From Rugalucina vietnamica (Eukaryota > Mollusca > Bivalvia > Lucinida > Lucinidae), in the NCBI GenBank assembly GCA_964017185.1, contig OZ024869.1, positions 3,990,501 to 4,054,500 of the forward strand: DNA of 64,000 bases, in the 5' to 3' direction. A program made the translations under genes and the position numbers. This document shows positions 34,831-47,400 of this stretch, in pieces (position 1 is the first letter of the stretch; every line of letters begins with the position of its first letter). The notes below the pieces were generated by a model. That model did not search any database. It saw only the letters and a list, made by a program, of their open reading frames with translations, and had not been told where the DNA came from.

Positions 34831-35352
34831 TATTTAATTATAAATCATTAAAATGATGTTTTGGAGTACTGAAAAGCCTGTAAATAATCTTGGGGTCTTG
34901 GGAGAAACTGAATGGTCATTTCAGGGATCTTAGAAGGGCCATTTATTTTCATTGATCTACTAGTTTATTCATGGTACTGAGGAGAAAGGTAATTTCTTTC
35001 AGGGAGTAGAGAGCTGACCCCCACCTACCATGTTAGGTCCACAACTTCAAAATATTCGTTATCTGCTGCTGAAGCAACACCGGAAAAAGTCATCATTTTG
35101 AATTTCCACAAAACTTTTCAAGCGTTTTCAATTCTCAAATTGCACTGGGTGCTTACTTGGTCCCGATATAAAAAGGGTTTGTTTGATTTTTTTGGTAACG
35201 GATTTTGTTAGAACATTATGTGAACACAGCAAATCACCACTAAACAGAGCTGCCGGCATTAACATATATACAGTTCATGATTTTAATCATTTTAATAAAT
35301 CAGGAAACAAGCTGCATTCATTTGTATGACATGAAATTCTACTAATGACGTC
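34660..35352. promoter_or_regulatory. Cluster of three CRE-type TGACGTCA sites upstream of the receptor-like gene
   Basis: Perfect CREB/ATF consensus palindromes at 34660-34667, 34685-34692 and 35345-35352, in the 1.2 kb before the start codon at 35827. The first two belong to a TIR element. That they regulate the gene is inferred from position only. Confidence 0.35.
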
Positions 35353-35826
35353 ATAAATGAGAATCTAACTGTATGTGGGAATAATCAAACCAGAATCAAA
35401 CAAAATCGAATTTTATCGGGTACTATCATGACTATACTAGTGATTTAATTTAAAATATCGGGACCAAGTCAGCACCCAATGAATTCAATTTGCTTTTCAC
35501 ATTCACAAAAATAAAATTTTTACACAAGAATCTAAAATTGACATGGGCCATCAGTTCTGAACAACATTTAAGGGTATTCTGCAATATCCTGTTTACTTGA
35601 AAAATAATCAATTTTTGTGTGTGACCTCTTGAAGGACTTTTGGAATATAAGTGCTCGAAAATATCTGAATATAATTTCTCCTGCTCTCGAAGAATGTGAA
35701 AGTACACTGATAAAATGTGGTTCCCGACAGATGGTACAACAATTTAACTTGTAAAACAGTGTTTGTTTTTTCGACGTCCACAGATAATTCACCGAAGACG
35801 AGAGATGAAGAATAAAGAATGCTGTT

Positions 35827-35990
35827 ATGTTGCTGGGATCTAAAATCATCTTGACCTTCAGTGTGTTGGCGATAGTTGGCACAGCAGCATGGGGAGGCCA
35901 GACCTGTTTACCTAGATGTTTTCCTGCTGAGCCAAACACAAAGTCGGACTGTTCGTCGTTTGAATATATCCCGACATGCAGACAATCCAG
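35827..35990 (+). CDS. Receptor-like gene exon 1: signal peptide and Cys 1-4
   Basis: 54 codons plus two bases, donor GTGATT. Starts MLLGSKIILTFSVLAIVGTA: one Lys, then a long hydrophobic core and small residues before WGGQTC, typical of a cleaved signal peptide. An in-frame TGA at 35806-35808 rules out an upstream extension in the same exon. The ATG at 35819 is in another frame and stops after 11 codons. Confidence 0.8.
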
Positions 35991-38900
35991 GTGATTATGA
36001 TAGGCAGTACCATATCGTTTTAATAAGATAAGTTGTGGACATCTATGCAATTTCTGAGAAAGATAAATAAAGATCACAGACGGGATGAGCTGCTGAGATG
36101 CGGCTTCAAGATTTTAGAAACGTTGTAACTTGTTAATTAAACAGTGCATGAGGTTTTTATTAGCCCCCGTCGGCTTTCCGTCATTCCGTCACCCTGTAGT
36201 AGTATGTACCTTGTGTGCGCAACTCCTTCTTCAGTTTTATTATGCCCCCAACTTCGAAGAAGTTGAGGGGGCATATTGGTTTGGGTCTGTCCGTGCAGTG
36301 CAGTGGTGTGCAGTGAGTCTGCGACTCTGTGATGCGTGAGAAACGCTTAGCACTCGGTCAGGAACCGTTATAGCTAGTATCTTGAAATTTGGTATGTAGT
36401 TTGTATATGAAAATTAAGAGAACCCGTATTTTTTCTTTCAGGTATATTCAAGGGGTTAGGGGCCCATTCTGTGAGAGTTATTTCCCTTTTTAAGTCTTGA
36501 TAAAGTGAATAGATAGTGGGTACCTTGTGTGTGCAACTCCTCCTACAGTTTTATTCCGATTCTCTTGAAACTTTACAGATATTGTGACCATGCTTTGAAG
36601 ATATGCATGTGGTTTGGATATAATCCTCAGATTAATTTTTGTCACTTTTTTCGCAATTTGAACTTAGCCATTTTTGGGGCATTTTCACAATGAAAGTGAA
36701 TGGGCAGTGGGTACCTTGTGTGCGCAACTCCTCCTACAGTTTCATGCCAATTCATTTAAAACTTTACATGTGTTATGGGCATGGTCATTGGTCTGAAGAT
36801 ATGCATGTGGTTTGGATATAATCCTTGTATTATTTTTTGTCATTTTTCGATCATTTTAGTGAATGGATAGAAGGTACCTTGTGTGCGCAACTCCTCCTAC
36901 AATTTAATACCGATACTTTTGAAACTTTGCAGACATTGTGACCATGCTTAGAAGATATGCATGTTGTTGGGATATACTCCTCAGATTAATTTTTGTCACT
37001 TTTTTTTTACAATTTGAACTTAGTCATTTTTTGGACATTTTTTCATCTTGAGAGTGACTTACCAGTTGAGGACATTTTCTAGTTCTGATTCTTTTGAAAC
37101 TTTACAGATGTCTTTACGATGCTTTACCAAGCTGTGGATGTGGTTTAGATATAATCATCAGATTAACATTTGACACTTTCTTTCGCAATTTGAACTTAAG
37201 ACTAGTTCGCGACTTGCTCGCGACTATTTCGCTACAAAGATTAACGATATAAAACATCTTTCACGTTGCGGTCTCATTTAATGGACATTTATACGACATT
37301 TTCGCGAATTTCGGTCTAATCTTGCAAATATATCTCGCGACTGTCGCGCGATCATCGCGCGACTGTTGCGAAACATTCGTGATAGTGTCGCATGACCTCA
37401 CGTATGTAGCTTAGTTTCAAACCTGAGGCCGACAGTCGCGAGATATTCCTGAGAGTGTCTCAAGACATTCGTACGAATGTCGCTTAGTTTTATTTTCTCG
37501 CCAGATAGTTTGCATGTTTTCGCGACTGTCGTTCGACATTCGTACGAGTGTCGCGAAATTGTCGCATTTTAAATTCGCGGCCTCAGGTTTGCGACACTCG
37601 TACGAACGTCGTACGACAGTCGCGCGACAGTCTTGCGACATATTTTGGCAAAATAATTCGCATAAAAGTTTTGAACATGTTTAAACTTGTTTAAAACCTT
37701 CGCGACTAGTTCGCGACACATGAAAATTCTCGCGACACTCGCAAGAGTGTCGTGCGAAAGTTCCGCGTCTTAATTCGCAAAACATTAGCGAGGAATTCGT
37801 ATGCCAGTGAGATACTATAGCTTTGGTCGTTTTTCAGCCGGGCATTTTGGCAATAATGAATTATAGTGGGTACCTTGTGTGCACATCTCCTACAGTTTCT
37901 TTCCGATCCTTCAATTGAAAGTTTACAGATCTATAGTCCAATTCGCATGCGCAAAAAATACACGCGTGTAAATATACTCAGGTGTGTAAATATACTCCGG
38001 TGTGCAAATCAGCCTGTGAGTAGATTTAAATTGCGTTCGCATGGGTTTTATCAACAGGAGTATTTTTGTATGTAAATAAATTATTTTTGGATTAAAACCT
38101 GTTCATTTAAAGTCCGATTCGCATGCGCAAAAAATACACGCGTGTAAATATACTCCGGTGTGTAAATATACTCCGGTGTGTAAATATACTCCGGTGTGCA
38201 AATCAACCTGTGAGTAAATTTAAATTGCGTTCGCATGGGTTTTATCACCATGAGTATTTTTGTATGTAAATAAATCATTTCTGGATCAAAACCTGTTCAT
38301 TTAAGTGTATTTGCAAAACAAGAAGAGGCTCTTTCAAGGTTTCTTGTAGGACTTTGGCAGCAGAGGAGAATCATGCAATGGTCAGGCTTAACAGTTATAC
38401 AGTTCTCTATATATCATCCTTTCACAAGGAATTACTGTTAAAATGCCCCAAGAAACCTCACCAAGAATGATGGAGAAATAGTGTGGCTATTTGCACTCCA
38501 TATGCTCTAAAATGTATTGAATGGCAATAAACTCTTATTTAGCAACAATGTCCACAGTTTCAACAATTTCAACATATTTACACGCGTGTATTTTTGGCAC
38601 ATGCGAATTGGACTTATGTCTTGGCCATGCTTTTAAAATGTGCTTGTGGTTTGAATATAATCCTCAAATTAATTTTTATCCCTTTTTCGCAATTTGAACT
38701 TAAGTCCAATTCGCATGCGCCAAAAATACACGTGTGTAAATATACTCCGGTGTGCAAATTTTACTCGGGGGTAGGCAAATGGCGCATGCGAACGCAAATA
38801 CACATCGGAGTATAGGCCTATTTACATATGGGTAAATTTACTCCCTGGGTCTGACCAGATGCAAATTTTATTTTTACAAATACACACGTGTAAATTTACT

Positions 38901-41900
38901 ATTATGTCCCATGCGAACGCATAGTAAATACCTATGGGTATTTTAATTTCAAGTCAATAGTCTGCTTTTAGATAATGAATTTTAACATTTTGTTCTAAAC
39001 TGATTATATGACAGTTGCTGAAACTGTAGACAATGTTGCTAAATAAGAGTTTATTTCCATTCAACACATTTTAGATCGTATGGCGTGCAAACAGCCACGA
39101 TTCTTGGGGCATTTTAGCAGTAATTTCTTGTGAATGTTAAGGTTAAGCCTGACCATTATACCTTTAAAGAGCCTCTTCTTGTTTTGCAAATACAGAAAAC
39201 TTAAATGAACAGGTTTTAATCCAGAAATGATTTATTTACATACAAAAATACTCATGGTGATAACACCCATGCGAACGAAATTTAAATTTACTCACAGATT
39301 GATGTGCACACCGAGTATATTTACACACCGGAGTATATTTACACACGTGTATTTTTTGCGCATGCGAATTGGACTTTAGTCGTTTTTCGGGCATTTACAC
39401 TAAGAAAGTGCATGTGGTTTATCCATGATTCTCAGATTATATATTTAACTAAACCAAGGCGGGTGACATAAATTCTCTGAATTTGCTTGTTTTCTCTATT
39501 TTTGCTCAAATCACAAAAACGAAGGTACTTGTTAAAATTGAATGACTTGGCCCTTACACCTCTTGATTTTATTTGTAGAAAAGATCATGAAGCTTGCTGA
39601 GTTTAAGATGTTATAATTAGGGCTCGTTGATCTGCCCAGTGACGTCATGTTGGCAGGTGTTTTTGCCCTTTACTAGCATGAATACTGAAGCTAGGACTGA
39701 TACTATGGCGTCTTCTAGCCTAGCGGGGCACAAGTAGTTTGTTAATTGCAAATTGTTTTCATTTTAGGTTTCAGCCGTTCATCAAAGAGCCCGAATGTGC
39801 ATGCCTATGGAAGACATTTCTCGGGGCTATAGCACCGACGCAGTATTTTAAAAAGGAAGGAATCGGGTGTCTAACATGGGCCGTGAAAACATGCGGTTTG
39901 TATTAGTTGATGCCATATCTTTTTGAAAATCTGGTTTTCATCGCCAACAAAGGGATTCTTATAAATGAAATTGATTTTGGTTCAGGTATTTTAAAGGCTT
40001 GATTCCATGAAAAAAGCAATTCAAGTGTGTCTTCAGACAGCGAAAGAAGTGTATGCATTTGAAACTATGCTATTTGATGCATTTTACATGTATACGCGTA
40101 TAAACTGGAATGAATACTGGCGTTATATTTTTCAACGTAGCGCCATGATTGATTATCCAATCATGTTTGAATCCCATGTACATCCTGGACACCATGACCT
40201 ATTAGTTTGATATTGTTTTCGTTACTGTCATATGCTACCCGCCGGTCGTATGTTACTGTTTTTTTTTCAGTTCCTGGTAGTAATGAAAATGACAAGAAGG
40301 CAAAGAACAATGAAGAATTTCTGATATCTGAGGTAGGCATTGTAGTGCCAGTCTGCCCTTAAAGACTTTATACCATAGAATTGTACAATGTAAACAATGA
40401 TCTAGCTAGACTGTGTGTGCTCATCTACTCTGGTTTTAGATTTTTCTCCACAAGTTAACATGGCTGTATCTAGAACACCAAGCATTACTGTAATATATCT
40501 TGCATGTACTATGACTCAAATTATTTTCAGCTTATTCGAATCGCCAAAGGCTTGAAGACCAAAGGTGAAGCTCCGGCGAAAGCTCCTATGAACGAACGAA
40601 AGGATATTCCACAATTGTTACAAGAGCTGGATCAAAATGCTCGAACTCTGGACAAAGCTGGTACTTCTGCGAGCAAAATAATAAGCTTAAAAAAAGGGAA
40701 AACTCCAGGAGAGTTTTACGGGGTGCTGCATAAAGGTATAAATATTAGGAAACCGTATGTTTGTGTGTGTGTTATGTCATCTTTAGAAATCATAATTGTT
40801 AATTTATGATATACATAAATGCCATTTTTTTTTTTTTTTTTTTTTTTTCTTATCATCATAGGGTCATATATTACACATATTCATCATATGACGTCGCTGT
40901 TTTCCAGTGGATAACGTCATGTGATTAAAAAGTGTTATGACCACACGTGTATGAACATTTTTGATGTAGCTGTTTTCCAGCACGAGTGTAAGATTCGTTT
41001 TATCATTTGACTTATTATATACGATTTTATCGCCTTAAAGTGGACATATTTCCAATGAAAATTAACATTGTTGTCACGGACGTCGTCAATGACGCTACGT
41101 GTTCCCGCAAAAGTGTTAATACACGTGTAAGTGAATTAGGGCTGTTCCCTCTTAAAATTTCAATTTTAGCAAACTGTATTAATTTTTGGTTACATACGGC
41201 TAAAACACAATCAGGGTGGACATTTCACAAAATACATGTTATACGCCAGCATTTTGCCCTGATGCACTCCTAGAATGATGTTATTGTCATAGCTCAATAG
41301 GAAACTTCTCAAGCTTTCCAGTGATATATAATATGTGTGGGTTATTAGTAGCGGAACAGTTTACTGCCTAGTCAAAAGGCTAAAATTTGGCCATTTTTGA
41401 GTGTTATAAAGTTTCACTTCAAAATTTCTATTATTTTACAAGACTCCGGCTATTATAATTTCATCTTTAGCCAATAAGTTTATGTCAGAAATTCAAAAGG
41501 AATACCTTAACTCTTATCTGAGGTGATTAATACATTGGTACATGCCTTTGCATTAATTCCTAAGAGCTTTTCTTAAAAGTAGCACTTTGTTATACATTTT
41601 GGCTTTTTTAATATCCCCAAATCAGGGGCTTCCAAACTTAATAAATTGCAAAATATATAATCACAAATGCCATATTAAGCATAAGATACTTTTTGAATTT
41701 CGATGGAAAAGCCCTAATTGAATAGAAAGTGATTATGGAATCTGCCAGATGCAATTTTGTAACATCATGTAAAATGTCGTGTCCGTAGCCCCCTATTTTC
41801 AAGCCCCTGTTAAAGTATGTTATCCATGCTTTATATAAACATGATCTTCACTTTCCGTTGCGGGTCCAGGGATTTAACGTTTTATAAGAAAAATTTTGTG

Positions 41901-43213
41901 GCTAGCTAAATGGTTTCATCAGATATCACGGTAACTATGCTGTCCGTAGCCCTGTCGTGTCCGTAGCCCCCCATTTTTGTTGTTTGCTTAAAATGATCAT
42001 TTTAAGCTTATCTCATTTTGTTTGGGTTTTAAACAAACAAGAACACCATTAAAAGTCATAAATGTACCAGTAGATATGAATATTACAATTTAATACTTAT
42101 GACAAAACTGTATTAAAACAGATAGGGCTACGGACACGACGCATTTTCATATTTGTCCATATGTTGAAAATTTTCAAAGATTTTTCAGATTAAATCTGTT
42201 ATCTAACACCAAAAAGTGCCCTAAAAGTAAAAATTATCAATACAAGATAAATTGCATTAGCCAAAATGCATGTTATATTTTCAAATATTTAGGCCCGTAG
42301 GCCATAAAGGCATAGGTATGGTGAAATTTTTGAAAGCCTGAAAACAAAATGAAAATTTCTGCATTTTCGCACCTACAAGATGTCTCTGAAAACAAAAATG
42401 CCATCTAAATATGCCCCACTGAAAATTCATTTTTTGACAAAAGTGAAACCCAAATGTCCACCCTGATTGTGTTTTAGCCGATACTATTCACTCACACAGA
42501 GATTCACTAGTACATAAAGCATATTTGGAGCAAAAGAATTCTTCAAATAGTCACAGCAATTCTTGGTTACAGTTTGTTAAATCTTTGCTAAGTGACTTAG
42601 GATTTTCTCATGTATGGAAAAATCAGAGTACAATAAATGTAGCATCGCTTCTCTTTTCAGTTAAGAATAAATTAAAGGAAATATCTATTTCATTTTGGAA
42701 AAAAAAAAAAACGTTTGTCATCTGAAACATGTGAAAAAGGAATGACAAAATTGCGAACTTACAAATTGATTAAACGAAACTTTGGAATTGAAACCTATCT
42801 TGAGCAGTTGTCTAGTGTCTTTGTTCTTTTCGAATCAGTGCTCATAGACTTAGAATAGAACGCGGTAGGTATTATAGAGAAAAGCCTGAGGAGAGGTTAT
42901 GTAACTCTTGCAATAAAATTGAAAATGAAATACATTTTTTATGTGAATGTCATAAATATGATACACTAAGAATGAAAATGTTTGACAGCATAGATCACGT
43001 TGATTTTGTTCGTGGTATTAGTATTCATAATATTGCTAATGCAGATTGTTGGTTTTCCCATGGGCGGCTCATATGTACTTCAGATGGTGAAGCGTCTCGC
43101 GACACTGACACCAAAAAAGATGCAAGCAGCGAGATTGGTCCTGGCTATCCAAAGGTACATATTGAATTTTAGATACAATGCTTCATCATCATCATCATCA
43201 TCATCATTGATTA

Positions 43214-43270
<57 letters not shown>

Positions 43271-44453
43271 GGTAAGAAGGACCTTATAAGTCGGTGGAGT
43301 GACGTCGACGTTAGAGACATTTAGTGAAATTGCTGCTGAAATGGTCGAAAAATTCCAATTTTTCTTTAATATAAATAATGGCTTGGTGACCTGCAGCTGT
43401 CCTGTTACTTGCTAGTTTTATGTATGAACATTATATCTTACAGGAGAGGTGGTGGTTATGGTATCAGAGGCATGAACAGTTCGAGTTGGGTCTATTTTTC
43501 CTGGTGATCTTCTTTGTGGCTATGTTCATGCTTGCGGCTGTACTGTGCTTGGTATGACTAAAATACTTTAAATACGTGTAACAAGAACATTAGCTTTTTC
43601 GGAAAGCTGGCGGACAGGGACCTCTAATTGCAACGTAGTAAGCGATTGGCCCAAAGTGTGGGCAGATCTACCGCGGTAATTTTATGTATTGATCATAAAT
43701 ATGTGTATCTATCAACATGATCAACCGTCTTTGTCATATGATAGTATAACCTTTATAGTATAACATTTCTTGAACGTTTTGAAGCATATGAACGAGTCTC
43801 GTTTGGAGTAAATTACAATGGGAGTCTATGGGAAAGATAATTATAGGTCTCTGCCACGGTGACCGTTCGATCTAAATAATTGTATGTACAGCATTTAGAC
43901 ACAAGGGCTTACTTTCCCTGTGTTAATGTATGAGTGTACGGAAAATAAATACAATTTATATCATTATTGTCAAATTTATTGAATACCTCAATGGAACATC
44001 ATTTGAGCCGCCTCATGAGAAAACCATCAATTTGCATAGGCGAAAACAAAGACGCAGATCAGCTTCGCGGTAGCCGCGAAGCTGATCAGCGCCATTGTTT
44101 TCGCTACTCGGATAGTACAATTCCGCCTCTACTTAACTCCAAAATTTCAAGCTTCTAGCCTGCTTCTGTAGCTGTACAGGCCTGTTTGTGTCATTGTGAC
44201 ATTGCTGGTTTTCCCACGAGGCGGCTCATTTCTAAAAAAAGGCTGTCTTCCTAAATAAACCCTAATTGATAAGCTTCCCATCCTCGCTTGTTTCAGTGCC
44301 CTTACCTCAAAATTCATTAAAACTAGCACATGCAGTATTTAAACTTGTAAAAATGGAAAATTTTGATATCACAAAATATTGATTGTTGATACATGTTAGA
44401 ACTGCCTCGGTGAGGCGGCTCTAATTAACGAGTACCCACAATCCATGTTTTGG

Positions 44454-44484
<31 letters not shown>

Positions 44485-47400
44485 GAATAGGAATACCCCT
44501 GTATATATATAGACAGTCAGTGGACATAATTATTCGCCACCTTTGGAAAACTCCATGTATTTTCATGTTTGTAAGAAAAAATATTCTGCCTCTTCTGGTC
44601 AACATATATTCACGTTTTGGTGTCATTTAAAAGTTAAATGATTAAGGCAATAAACAAAGGTTAGTTGGTGAAGTTTCAACATTGCATTTTGTATATATAT
44701 GGGAAATTTTGAAAAAAGCCACTTTCCCATTGACGTCAATGGTGACGTTGCCCAAAAAGTGTCCGGAAAAAAAATCGCAAGTTTTTAAAAAATTGTAGCT
44801 TTAAAACGCAGACATGGAATTAAATGGAAAATATCTTCTTTATTGCTTTATTCATTTACCTTTCAAATGACACCAAAAACATAAAAATGTGTTGACCAGG
44901 AGAAGCAGAATATTTTTTCTTGCAAACATGAAAATACATGTAAGTCTATGGAATTTTCCAAAGGTGGCGAATGATTATGTCCAATGACTGTACATTACAT
45001 GGACATGCTATCATGATAACTTTTTTTTTTCTTGTTTTAGCAATTTCGAGCGGGTCGACGTAAGAAGCCGAAAAAAGACACGGACTCGGCGGAAGAGGAT
45101 GAGGATAAGGAAGATAAGAGGCAACCTGGTGACCTTGACCTTGAAATACACAAGAGGTTCAGGAGTTTCGGCCCTGGGGGCCCAAAGTATAACATCCCCA
45201 TCGACGATTCTACAAGACCTGATGGTAAAAAGGCTAAAAAGCCCGCAAATCTTCTGTGAGTATCATAGATGGTACCTTACCGGTTTTGATTAACAGTATT
45301 CTTTTAACTTATGCCAGTCAGGAGCTATCAGTAGAAGAGACACCCTCCTTCGGGCTGCGCCATTGACGTCACGTCGACGGTGTCATCGTATTTACGTCAT
45401 GTGGTCACTTAAGGTGGCGTCATACCTAGCCGATTTTGACACACGATGGCCAAACGAATATGAAATTTTCAATTTCGCGCGATTTTCGTCACGAATTTGG
45501 TAAAAAGCCAATGTTGACCCGAAGCATGTACGAAGCCTACTGATGGACACACGATGGACACACGATTATATCCGATGCAGTCACGAACGATACACGAAGT
45601 GGTAGTTTTGCATACGATGTTGATGCGAATGGTATGCGAAGGCTTGACGATGTCGTGAAGCCATCGTGAAGCCATCGTGATGTGTAAAATGTATTCCCGA
45701 AAGGCATAACGACACTTCCCGATGTTATGTAAAAATCAATTAATGAGACTAAAAAGTGATGTTGAGAAAACATCAGCTTTGTCAGTTTCTTTCTTTACAA
45801 AATAAAATTGGAAATGCCACCGAAACCAGGACGAGTGCGTGGGAAGAAGGTTCCACTCCAATACTCCAGTCCATGACTCCACTCCAAAACCTCCAATCCA
45901 TAAAATACACGGTGTCTATATTGTAGGCGGAAGATTGAACGAGACCCCTTCATTCATGGCAAACATGGTCTCTTTTGAGAAGGTACATTGCATTACATTT
46001 GTATGATTTCGTTGTTGACGTCCACGGTAAAAATTACTACCATGACTGTTTTGTCAGTTACTTTACAACACTGTTCAAATTTCTCGGTGACCGTTTGGTT
46101 GTATTTCGATCTATCTTTCGCATGAAACTGACACAAAACTGTTCTTGAGTTTATAGTAGATGTAGATCCATAAAAGACTCGTTTGTCGAAAACTGCAGTG
46201 GGTACTGCTCTACTAGAAAGAAAACAGAGTGCTGCTTGAAAGACAACAATACAAGAATACAAGAATACAAGATCTTTATTACGAATTTTCGGCCCACATA
46301 GGAGCAACAAAGCCATGGTATAACATAATAATAAACAAACCAAATACCTGTAAGAGATGGTGCTGCTCCTGCAAGATGATTCCAGTTCACAGGCGCTCGA
46401 CGACTGGACTCATTTTTTTTTTTTTTTTTTTTTTTTTCAGTTTCATTTTCACCCGTTTGAAGACCCTTACGATATGTTCATGGAATTATTTTACCTTTAA
46501 AACCTTTTCTATCAATCCTCAATCAACCCTCGTCTATGGGCTACTTTATAGACCACAGGCGCTCGACGACTGGATTCTTTTTTTTTTGCATTTTCACCCT
46601 TTTGGAGACCCTTGCGATATGTTCATGCAATTATTTTACCTTTAAAACCTTTTCTATCAATCCTCAATCAACCCTCGTCTATTGGCTACTATATAGACAA
46701 GGTCGGAAACGCGGTGTCCTAGTTTAATTGGGGTCATGGGATTCCCCGCATCTCAAACTCATACTTCACCCTTTACCGTTATTTCAATGCTGGCTGTCAA
46801 CACATGAATGTCTTTGTAAAAGGTCTAGCCCATTGCCAGCCTTCATTCAAAATAAGCACTACCGCCCGTAAAAACTAACAATTACAGCATTCTACAGAAT
46901 TGGAGGACATCCCGAATGAAATCAGCAATCTAGCCGTGACATAACTACAAATACACTGGTCACACGACGTGTTACGCCAGCGCGTGATATGTGTTACGTT
47001 GGTTTTCATAGGTTGCTTGATTTTATATCCAGTCAAAACACTTTGTGATCTAGTGTCATGGCAACAATGCAATACAATTATCCAGTAGGATTGATTCTTT
47101 CATACGATATTTACAGTGACCTTCCACTGATTTCTAGAAACGAAAGGTCACCATACAAAAACATTCGGGATCCCATCCAAGTAGACAGGTGGTGGTATAA
47201 AATATAAGTTTACGGGCGACTATGCTTATTTTTGACGAAGGCAATGGGTGAGACCTTTTATAAGGTCGCTCATGAGTAGACACTCAGCAGAAATAACGAT
47301 AAAGGGTGAAGTACGAGTTTGAGATGCGGGGAATCCCATGACACCATTAAACTAGGACACCGCGTTTCCGACCTTGTCTATATAGTAGCCCATAGACGAG

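Larger units (their letters stand above)
36180..39460. repeat. Tandem array in intron 1 (GTGTGCGCAACTCC units), interrupted by TIR elements
   Basis: Diverged units of roughly 160-330 bp marked by GGGTACCTTGTGTGCGCAAC, GATATGCATGTGGTTTGGAT and CGCAATTTGAACTTA, starting with a TATGCCCCCAACTTCGAAG hairpin. The array is broken by insertions at 37198-37822, 37935-38614 and 38703-39375, after which the unit sequence resumes. Confidence 0.75.
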
